Shown one piece after another: positions 14,771 through 20,231 of a stretch of 20,231 nt of DNA; position 1 is the first letter of the stretch; each line of letters begins with the position of its first letter. The notes under the pieces are model-generated. The model saw nothing but the letters and a program-made list of their open reading frames with translations, made no database searches and had not been told where the DNA came from. Position numbers and translations under genes: made by a program. This DNA is from Draconibacterium orientale (GTDB lineage Bacteria; Bacteroidota; Bacteroidia; Bacteroidales; UBA12170): contig DYSK01000026.1 of NCBI GenBank assembly GCA_020718315.1, forward strand, positions 1 to 20,231. The letters are read 5' to 3'.

Positions 14771-16654
14771 TTACGAACTTAGAGGTATTTTAAGTTTTTG
14801 GCCAAGTTTTAATTTTGAAGAACTTCCCAAATGGTTCAAAGATTTAATTCGATCGACTGAAGTTTTGTATTTCTTGGCGATATCCCAAAGTGTATCTCCA
14901 TTTTTTACAGTATGAATGCCCGTCTTTGTTTCTGCTGTTTTTGTTTCTGTTTTTTGAACCGAGCTATTTTCTTCTTCCCGGTTTGGTTTCAATAGCAGTT
15001 TCTGACCGGGATGAATTAAGCTGTCATTCATATTGTTCCATTTGCGCAAATTCTCGATGGTAATTCCATATTTTTTGGCAATTGTTCCCAGATTTTCGCC
15101 TTGCTGCACTTGGTGGTAGCTTTTTGTTTCGGCACTGCTTTGAACTGAATTCGTTGAAAGCGGAGCGGAAATTCCCGGACTGTAAACGATTAGTTTTTGC
15201 CCCGGAAATATTTGCGAATTGCGCAATCCATTCCACGATTGCAAACGGGCAACACTGGTATTGTATTTATGGGCTATCGATCCTAGATTTTCTCCTTTTC
15301 GAACAATATGAACCGTCCGTTGCTTGGCTTCCTTTATTTTCGACATTAAATTTTGGTGCTCCATGCCTTTTTCCGATTTGAACGCATACAAGCTGTCTTC
15401 ATGCTCAATAAAGTAGGTGATGTATTTTCTTGGCAAACGCAGAACGTAATTTTTTTCGTTTAAGGAAGGGATGATTCCCACTTTGTATGCTGGATTCAGA
15501 AATTCGATTTGTTCAATTGGGATATTCATGTATTCGGCAATCTGATCAAACGAAAGCACATCGCGCACACTTACACTGTCTATCTGGTGGTATAAAATTC
15601 CGGGATCCACCGGAAAAATATTATGTTCGGCGGCATAATTAAACACATAATTAACAGCTATAAAAGCGGGAACATAACCTCTTGTTTCGCGTGGCAAATA
15701 CGGCCAAATGGCCCAATAGTTTTTCAATCCACCGGCTCTTTTGATTGCTTTATTCACATTTCCGGGTCCCGAATTGTAAGCAGCTAAAACCAAATTCCAA
15801 TCTCCATAAATAGCATAAAGATCAAGCAAATGCCGGCCTGCTGCTTCGGTGGCTTTGTAAGGATCAAAACGATCGTCAACCATCGAATTTTGATCGAGAC
15901 CGTAAAGTTTTCCTGTTCCATACATAAATTGCCAAAGTCCTTTGGCTCCTGCCCGACTGCCCGCTGTTGGATTCAAAGCACTTTCTACCACAGCCAAATA
16001 TTTCAATTCGAGTGGTATGTTGTATTTATCAAGTACTTCTTCGAACAATGGAAAATAAACTTCGGCTAAGCCAAGCATCCGTGCCGTTTGTTTGCTGGCT
16101 CTGTCGGCATAAAGTTTAATGTATCCTTTTACATGTTCATTGTATTCCAGATCAATCGGCGTTTTAGAATCTAAAATACCAATTCGCAATGCATACACAG
16201 AGTCGGAATAAGTGGGTTTTTCGCCCGGAGCAAACCGATACACATTCAATATGGCCGTGTCGGTTTCGAAATGATGGCGATCGTAAAAGTTAAGCTTTGC
16301 TAAGCTATCCAATTGGTGAACTACCGCCGAACCGTTCAGCAATGCTAGATCTTCTTCGATGGAACTATCTTTTCCAAAAGGATTCTTGAAAGATTGTGCA
16401 AAGGCCAAAGTATCGAAAAGCTGATTTACCTCGCTAAGGCTATCAATACTCGGCTCTATCAACGAAAATGTGTCCTTTACGATTGTATCAGTCTGTATTT
16501 TAGATGCACGTGCAAAGAGGCGTATTTTCGGCTCACCAGCTTTTTCCGTTTTTGGGCTGCTCTTTTTTTGACTGATTTTTTTTATTTGAGTGCAACCGCT
16601 GAATATGAATACAGATAAAAGGGTGATTATGAATGGAGTTTTAAAAATACGCAT
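14771..16654 (-). CDS. MltD-like membrane-bound lytic transglycosylase with three LysM domains
   Basis: This 627-residue lipoprotein should cut the glycan strands of peptidoglycan between N-acetylmuramic acid and N-acetylglucosamine, forming 1,6-anhydro ends, while anchored to the outer membrane. Residues 1-21 are a lipoprotein signal with lipobox FSGC (Cys21). Residues ~203-305 are the SLT catalytic domain: catalytic Glu224 in AVVESALNP, then GAKGLWQFM (236-244) and AAYNSGPGNV (291-300). A linking region at ~340-420 precedes three LysM peptidoglycan-binding modules at ~447-491, 513-556 and 580-624, each with the G(E/D)NLG or GDTLW to PGQKL/LGQKL pattern. The spacers between modules are rich in Ser, Thr, Lys and Glu. 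E. coli MltD is shorter and has two LysM modules. The gene starts 28 bases downstream of a TACTTTTG box and is followed by the DUF4837 lipoprotein. Confidence 0.92.
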   Translation of the reverse strand: MRIFKTPFIITLLSVFIFSGCTQIKKISQKKSSPKTEKAGEPKIRLFARASKIQTDTIVKDTFSLIEPSIDSLSEVNQLFDTLAFAQSFKNPFGKDSSIEEDLALLNGSAVVHQLDSLAKLNFYDRHHFETDTAILNVYRFAPGEKPTYSDSVYALRIGILDSKTPIDLEYNEHVKGYIKLYADRASKQTARMLGLAEVYFPLFEEVLDKYNIPLELKYLAVVESALNPTAGSRAGAKGLWQFMYGTGKLYGLDQNSMVDDRFDPYKATEAAGRHLLDLYAIYGDWNLVLAAYNSGPGNVNKAIKRAGGLKNYWAIWPYLPRETRGYVPAFIAVNYVFNYAAEHNIFPVDPGILYHQIDSVSVRDVLSFDQIAEYMNIPIEQIEFLNPAYKVGIIPSLNEKNYVLRLPRKYITYFIEHEDSLYAFKSEKGMEHQNLMSKIKEAKQRTVHIVRKGENLGSIAHKYNTSVARLQSWNGLRNSQIFPGQKLIVYSPGISAPLSTNSVQSSAETKSYHQVQQGENLGTIAKKYGITIENLRKWNNMNDSLIHPGQKLLLKPNREEENSSVQKTETKTAETKTGIHTVKNGDTLWDIAKKYKTSVDRIKSLNHLGSSSKLKLGQKLKIPLSS

Positions 16655-16681
16655 CGTTTAGAGAATCTGAAGTTTCGCTGG

Positions 16682-16689
16682 CAAAAGTA
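16682..16689 (-). promoter_or_regulatory. Candidate -7 box for the lytic transglycosylase gene (TACTTTTG)
   Basis: On the minus strand this octamer matches TAnnTTTG exactly and ends 27 bases before the start codon. It lies just past the terminator of the preceding FKBP gene, as expected if transcription restarts here. No TTTG -33 partner is evident. Confidence 0.4.
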
Positions 16690-16737
16690 AGGGAAATACT
16701 TTTTAATAGAACCATTGTTGGTGCAATAGAAATGTTA

Positions 16738-16771
16738 AGAAAACAAAAAAAGCAATGTTTTACACATTGCT
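16738..16771 (-). terminator. Intrinsic terminator after the FKBP gene
   Basis: AGCAATGT (16751-16758) and ACATTGCT (16764-16771) form a perfect 8-base-pair stem with a 5-base loop. Read on the minus strand, the stem is followed at once by TTTTTTTG and further T residues, the layout of a Rho-independent terminator. It lies 70 bases after the FKBP stop codon and before the transglycosylase promoter box. The plus strand has no T-run after the stem, so the direction is unambiguous. Confidence 0.78.
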
Positions 16772-16841
16772 ATGGCATTCTGATTCGACTTTGAAAAAAT
16801 TTTTGGCGAATAAATTTCTTGGTTCTCCGTTGTCAAAAGAG

Positions 16842-17480
16842 CTACGCGCCGCAACCGCAACCGCCATGCCCCTTTTCTTCGGAAGAGCAACAGCTATCGT
16901 TCGAAGAGTCGGAACTGCCGCATCCACAACCGCCATGATCGTGATTATGACCATGATTATGACCGTGATCGTGGTCGTGTCCGCTGCCACAACCACAACT
17001 ATGTGCTGGCGGATTTAGCTCTTCGGAAGTAGCTTCTCTCACATCAGAAACCAAACCGGTGAAATATAAATCTTTTCCGGCCATGGGATGATTGAAATCC
17101 ATAAGCACTTTCGTTTCTGTTACTTCTTTTACTATTCCATTCATTCTTTTGCCCGAACGGTCCATCATAGGAATTTCGTTCCCGATGAATAAAATCTCAT
17201 CGTTTAAAACGCCATCACGTAAAAAAATATCTTTGGGCAATTCGACCACCGCATTTGGATTAAACCGACCGTAAGCCTTTTCGGCTGGAATTTGAAAACG
17301 GAAAGCCGCTCCTTTTTCCATTCCTTCCAAGGCATTTTCGAAGGCAGCCAGCATGATTCCTGTTCCAAAAATAAATTCTACAGCCTCTTCTTTCCCAATA
17401 CTTTCAATTACTCGACCTTCAAATCCATCAACGTTCAGTGTGTAGCTCAAAGTGGCCACTTTATTTTTAGTAATTTTCAT
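16842..17480 (-). CDS. slyD: SlyD-like FKBP-type peptidyl-prolyl isomerase with His/Cys metal-binding tail
   Basis: This 212-residue cytoplasmic chaperone should speed cis-trans isomerisation at proline bonds and bind metal ions. Residues ~4-70 give the first FKBP half: VATLSYTL, then FIFGTGIMLAAFENALEGM and IPAEKAYG. An insert-in-flap domain spans ~72-122. The FKBP fold is completed near 123-148 with the SlyD hallmark FNHPMAGKDLYF (129-140). Residues 160-212 form a tail of alternating His-Asp, His-Gly and His-Asn pairs flanked by CGCG motifs: I count 10 His and 8 Cys in 53 residues. In E. coli SlyD a similar tail binds nickel and helps hydrogenase maturation. No hydrogenase or urease gene is in this window, so the metal is not known. 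The tail DNA is itself a short imperfect repeat built from GACCATGAT-like units. The gene is monocistronic by the look of it: its own TATCTTTG box lies upstream and a strong terminator downstream. Confidence 0.9.
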   Translation of the reverse strand: MKITKNKVATLSYTLNVDGFEGRVIESIGKEEAVEFIFGTGIMLAAFENALEGMEKGAAFRFQIPAEKAYGRFNPNAVVELPKDIFLRDGVLNDEILFIGNEIPMMDRSGKRMNGIVKEVTETKVLMDFNHPMAGKDLYFTGLVSDVREATSEELNPPAHSCGCGSGHDHDHGHNHGHNHDHGGCGCGSSDSSNDSCCSSEEKGHGGCGCGA

Positions 17481-17508
17481 AACGATTTTTCAACTTTATT
17501 TTGTGGCG

Positions 17509-17516
17509 CAAAGATA
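17509..17516 (-). promoter_or_regulatory. Candidate -7 box for the FKBP gene (TATCTTTG)
   Basis: On the minus strand this is an exact TAnnTTTG match, identical to the box upstream of the giant adhesin gene, and ends 28 bases before the start codon. TTTG at 17541-17544 is a possible -33 element with a 24-base spacer, slightly long. Confidence 0.45.
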
Positions 17517-17698
17517 GTTCTCCCAAAGGGAATTGAATAGCAAAAGAGATTGCTTTTTGTCTATTTAACAAATATTTGGCAAGGAGTAGATCTGTTTTTT
17601 CGCAAAACCAAACAAATGGATGCGAATGAAAACAAGATAGAAAAGAAATGAATTTCTGCTTTTTGTTTTTACAAATTGCGCAAACAATACTTTTTTAT

Positions 17699-18106
17699 TT
17701 AGGAATGCGCATGGTGCAATCCTTTTTTTGGAAAGCGCTTGCGAAAAAAATGGTTCAAAACAAAAAGAATTCCCACAAATATAAAAGGAAACGTGATTAA
17801 AGAGATAATGCCCAAACTCATTCCGATTGACTGGTTCATTTTATAGTTATGCACGAAAATAATTGGACTAAATCCAAGGCCAAGAAATATAAAAATGATT
17901 CCGCCAATGAAGTCCCATTTCCATGCAATTACCAGAAAAACGATCAAGATAAACGATGGTACGAGATGTAGGGCGAAGGCGGAAAGTTGTTGCCAAATAG
18001 TTAGTTCTGCAGAAAAGGAATCGGCTGCAAACAAACTCACAAACAAGATGGCGAGTATGCAAATAATTCGCGGCATCCAATAAAAAATTCCAGTGTATTT
18101 TTCCAT
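17699..18106 (-). CDS. Small four-helix membrane protein of unknown function
   Basis: This 135-residue protein has four predicted membrane segments, at about residues 12-28, 41-62, 66-86 and 94-118, and a short basic His-containing C-terminus (FRKRFPKKGLHHAHS). It has no signal peptide and no catalytic motif that I can see. Its first half carries a pattern I recall from uncharacterised membrane proteins of Bacteroidota and relatives: PRI--IL-ILFVSLFA-D-F near 12-31, then LHLVPSFILI and IAWKWDFIGG-IFIFLG near 47-76. Those relatives usually stop after the third helix; here a fourth helix and tail are added. It sits alone between aspS and the FKBP gene, with more than 200 bases on each side, in the same direction as both. 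I assign no function. Confidence 0.72.
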   Translation of the reverse strand: MEKYTGIFYWMPRIICILAILFVSLFAADSFSAELTIWQQLSAFALHLVPSFILIVFLVIAWKWDFIGGIIFIFLGLGFSPIIFVHNYKMNQSIGMSLGIISLITFPFIFVGILFVLNHFFRKRFPKKGLHHAHS

Positions 18107-18136
18107 TTCGAGAGTGAATTACCCGTTTCTAACCAT

Positions 18137-18144
18137 CAAAATTA
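18137..18144 (-). promoter_or_regulatory. Candidate -7 box for the small membrane protein gene (TAATTTTG)
   Basis: This is an exact TAnnTTTG match on the minus strand, ending 30 bases before the start codon. A TTTG at 18159-18162 is only 14 bases further upstream, too close for a normal -33 element. The region is AT-rich, so a chance match is possible. Confidence 0.3.
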
Positions 18145-18319
18145 TTGAAATATAAATTCAAATTTAGACATTCCTAAGGCGAAAGTCAATATGATTATTT
18201 CCGCCAATCATCCAATAAGAACGAAAGCATGAACAAAAACCATTCGCAAGCCATGAGTTTTGCTAAACAGGAAATTAGAATTTATGGGTTGGAGAAAGAA
18301 AATAAACCGAAAAAACGTG

Positions 18320-20083
18320 CTATTGGATTGTCTTTTTCACTTTCACGATTTCCAACATCAACTCGTCCAATTGCTCTTGAGCCACCGGCGAAGGCGAATC
18401 AATCATCATGTCGCGGCCAGAATTGTTCTTTGGAAATGCAATGTAATCACGAATGGAATCAGAGCCGCCAAACAAAGAAGTGATTCGGTCGAAACCAAAA
18501 GCAACACCACCATGAGGAGGCGCACCATATTCGAAAGCATCCATTAAGAAACCAAACTGTGCTTGAGCTTCTTCTTCGGTAAAACCCAAATGTTTGAACA
18601 TGAGTTTTTGCAACTCTCTATCGTGAATACGAATGGAACCGCCTCCAATTTCCACTCCATTGATTACCAAATCGTAGGCATTGGCACGTACTTTTCCGGG
18701 ATCGATATCGAGCAGGGCAATGTCTTCTTGTTTTGGACTGGTAAAAGGATGATGCATGGCAAAAAACCGTTTGCTGTCTTCGTTCCATTCCAAAAGAGGA
18801 AAATCCAACACCCACAAGGGAGCAAATTGGTTAGGATTTCGCAAACCCAATTGATTGGCTATTTCTAAACGTAATCCGCCCAATTGCTTGCGAACACTTT
18901 CTTCATTTCCTGATAAAATAAGTAATAAATCGCCTGCCTTGGCTTCAAATTTATCAGCCCAGGTTTTTAGTTGAGCTTCGGTGTAAAATTTATCTACCGA
19001 CGATTTAAAACTTCCGTCGGCATTGCATTTTACATAAACCATTCCTTTTGCTCCAATTTGTGGTTTTTTTACAAAATCAGTGAGTTGGTCGAGTTGTTTT
19101 CGCGAATATTCGGCAAGTCCTTCGGCTTTGATTCCAACAATCAGTTCTGCTTCCTCAAAAATAGAAAATCCGAGGTTTTTCGCCAATTCATTTAACTCTA
19201 CAAAGCGCATTCCAAAACGAATATCAGGTTTGTCGGAGCCGTAATATTTCATGGCATCGCTGTAGGTCATCCGAGGAAAAGCAGCTATTTCCAAGCCTTT
19301 TACTTCTTTAAACAAATGACGTGTCAAACCTTCGAAAGTGTTCAAAATATCTTCTTGTTCCACAAAGGCCATTTCGCAATCTATTTGCGTAAATTCCGGC
19401 TGGCGATCGGCACGCAAATCTTCATCGCGGAAGCATTTTACAATCTGATAATAGCGATCGTATCCGGCAACCATGAGCAATTGTTTAAATGTTTGAGGCG
19501 ATTGAGGTAAAGCATAAAACTGATTGGAATTCATCCGAGAAGGAACAATAAAATCGCGTGCTCCTTCGGGTGTCGATTTTATCAAATAGGGCGTTTCGAT
19601 ATCCAGAAAACCTAATTTATCTAAATAATTGCGTGTGGTGATGGCCATTTTATGGCGCAATTCCAATGCCTTGCGCAAAGGATTTCGGCGCAAATCGAGA
19701 TACCGGTATTTCATACGAAGTTCTTCCCCACCGTCGGTTTCGTCTTCGATCGTAAAAGGAGGCGTTTTGGCTTTGTTTAAAACTACAATTTGCTCAACAA
19801 TCACCTCAATTTCTCCGGTCGAAAGTTTTGCGTTTTTATTGCTTCTTTCGGCAACAAGACCTCCTATTTGAATCACATATTCGCGTCCCAATTTCCGAGC
19901 TTGTTCGCACAACACAGCATGTGTTTCCATATTGAAAACCAATTGGGTAATTCCATACCTGTCGCGAAGATCGATAAAAGTCATTCCGCCTAAATCGCGA
20001 GAGCGTTGAACCCAACCGCTTAATTTTATCGTTTTCCCAATATCCGAAATTCTTAATTCTCCACAATTATGCGTACGTAACAT
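18320..20083 (-). CDS. aspS: Aspartyl-tRNA synthetase, bacterial type
   Basis: This 587-residue cytoplasmic class II synthetase charges tRNA-Asp with aspartate using ATP. Residues 1-105 form the OB-fold anticodon-binding domain, starting MLRTHNCGELR with GWVQRSRDLGG. Class II motif 2 is clear at ~216-234 (KCFRDEDLRADRQPEFTQID). The bacterial GAD insertion domain spans roughly 290-400. Motif 3, GAPPHGGVAFGFDRI, is at 520-534. Residue 31 is Leu, in the position where non-discriminating enzymes usually have His (E. coli, discriminating, has Leu). This suggests that it charges only tRNA-Asp and that asparagine is charged by a separate AsnRS. The length matches the family. The gene is separated by more than 200 bases from the next gene downstream and is divergent from a probable gene at the window's right edge. 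Only a one-mismatch -7 box (TAATTTCG, 20121-20128) is seen upstream. Confidence 0.97.
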   Translation of the reverse strand: MLRTHNCGELRISDIGKTIKLSGWVQRSRDLGGMTFIDLRDRYGITQLVFNMETHAVLCEQARKLGREYVIQIGGLVAERSNKNAKLSTGEIEVIVEQIVVLNKAKTPPFTIEDETDGGEELRMKYRYLDLRRNPLRKALELRHKMAITTRNYLDKLGFLDIETPYLIKSTPEGARDFIVPSRMNSNQFYALPQSPQTFKQLLMVAGYDRYYQIVKCFRDEDLRADRQPEFTQIDCEMAFVEQEDILNTFEGLTRHLFKEVKGLEIAAFPRMTYSDAMKYYGSDKPDIRFGMRFVELNELAKNLGFSIFEEAELIVGIKAEGLAEYSRKQLDQLTDFVKKPQIGAKGMVYVKCNADGSFKSSVDKFYTEAQLKTWADKFEAKAGDLLLILSGNEESVRKQLGGLRLEIANQLGLRNPNQFAPLWVLDFPLLEWNEDSKRFFAMHHPFTSPKQEDIALLDIDPGKVRANAYDLVINGVEIGGGSIRIHDRELQKLMFKHLGFTEEEAQAQFGFLMDAFEYGAPPHGGVAFGFDRITSLFGGSDSIRDYIAFPKNNSGRDMMIDSPSPVAQEQLDELMLEIVKVKKTIQ

Positions 20084-20187
20084 GCTCTTCAGGTTTTATA
20101 TTTTCAAGATTTTAAGTTTGCGAAATTACTTATTTTTCCTGAAAATAATTTTATGTTTATGGCTTTCGGTGAACGACTTATTTTTGT

Positions 20188-20195
20188 TAAGTTTG
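20188..20195 (+). promoter_or_regulatory. Candidate -7 box for the gene starting at the right edge (TAAGTTTG)
   Basis: This is an exact TAnnTTTG match on the plus strand, 24 bases before the ATG at 20220. A second identical octamer lies at 20113-20120, 75 bases upstream. The nearer one has the spacing shared by other genes in this window. The -33 region is poor (TTTCGG at 20164-20169). Confidence 0.42.
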
Positions 20196-20219
20196 GTAAA
20201 ATTAAAAACCCTTTTTGAG

Positions 20220-20231
20220 ATGAAAAAAATT
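20220..20231 (+). CDS. Probable start of a gene cut by the window edge
   Basis: ATG at 20220-20222 opens a frame reading M-K-K-I before the window ends. A lysine-rich start of this kind is common for exported proteins of Bacteroidota. A TAAGTTTG box 24 bases upstream supports the start. It would be divergent from aspS. Nothing can be said of its product. Confidence 0.4.

Noticed and set aside
16755..17018. Plus-strand open frame rich in Thr, Ala, Met and Ile opposite the FKBP tail
   Set aside because: It is the antisense reading of the His-Asp-Gly repeat of the FKBP gene, is low complexity and begins inside the terminator hairpin.
17644..17657. AGAAAT/ATTTCT inverted repeat downstream of the small membrane protein gene, considered as a terminator
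   Set aside because: The perfect form leaves only a 2-base loop, the stem is AT-rich, and the T-run on the minus strand is interrupted.
18191..18211. ATGATT/AATCAT inverted repeat after aspS, considered as a terminator
   Set aside because: The 6-base-pair stem is weak and no T-run follows on the minus strand.
18320..20083. Possibility that AspRS is non-discriminating and feeds an amidotransferase pathway
   Set aside because: Residue 31 is Leu, as in discriminating enzymes, not His; no gatCAB gene is present in the window.

Overview
The window looks like chromosome of a Bacteroidota bacterium (the Cytophaga-Flavobacterium-Bacteroides group). Several independent signs agree. One giant surface protein is built from SprB-type repeats and ends in a type IX secretion (T9SS) C-terminal sorting domain. 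A DUF4837-type lipoprotein, found essentially only in this phylum, is present. The DNA is AT-rich with weak Shine-Dalgarno sequences, and sequences of the form TAnnTTTG (the Bacteroidota -7 promoter box) precede most transcription units. No tRNA, rRNA, CRISPR array, insertion sequence or phage gene was seen. The segment reads as ordinary chromosome dominated by one very large adhesin-like gene.

Layout, left to right. (1) 1-167, plus strand: the 3' end of deoC (deoxyribose-phosphate aldolase). (2) 189-9713, minus strand: a 3174-residue secreted protein with a signal peptide, a beta-propeller-like head, an Ig-like domain, 30 tandem SprB-type repeats (residues 410-2925), two more Ig/PKD-like domains and a T9SS type A sorting domain. 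(3) 9714-10181: a 468-base divergent intergenic region with promoter-like boxes for both sides. (4) 10182-12779, plus strand: a two-gene operon with a 6-base gap, coding for an exported M20D amidohydrolase and a PlsC-type acyltransferase carrying a zinc ribbon and an extra C-terminal domain. (5) 12902-13666, plus strand: a short-chain dehydrogenase. (6) 13663-20083, minus strand, in transcription order: aspS, a small four-helix membrane protein, a SlyD-like FKBP isomerase with a His/Cys-rich tail and a clear intrinsic terminator, an MltD-like LysM lytic transglycosylase lipoprotein, and a DUF4837 lipoprotein. (7) 20220 onward, plus strand: probably the first codons of a gene divergent from aspS.

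The genes do not form one obvious pathway. Three themes recur. The first is the cell surface: the T9SS adhesin, the transglycosylase and the DUF4837 lipoprotein. The second is lipid or N-acyl metabolism, with the exported M20 amidohydrolase co-transcribed with an acyltransferase. The third is housekeeping: deoC, aspS and the FKBP. The most distinctive object is the giant repeat protein. Its repeats fall into an exact 86-residue class (14 copies) and a shorter 80-83-residue class. A cysteine gained in repeat 11 sits next to a cysteine lost in repeat 12, and related repeats lie eight units apart, which suggests block duplication. I found no gene set that clearly forms a new multi-gene system. 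The adhesin, the M20-acyltransferase pair and the zinc-ribbon acyltransferase most deserve follow-up.
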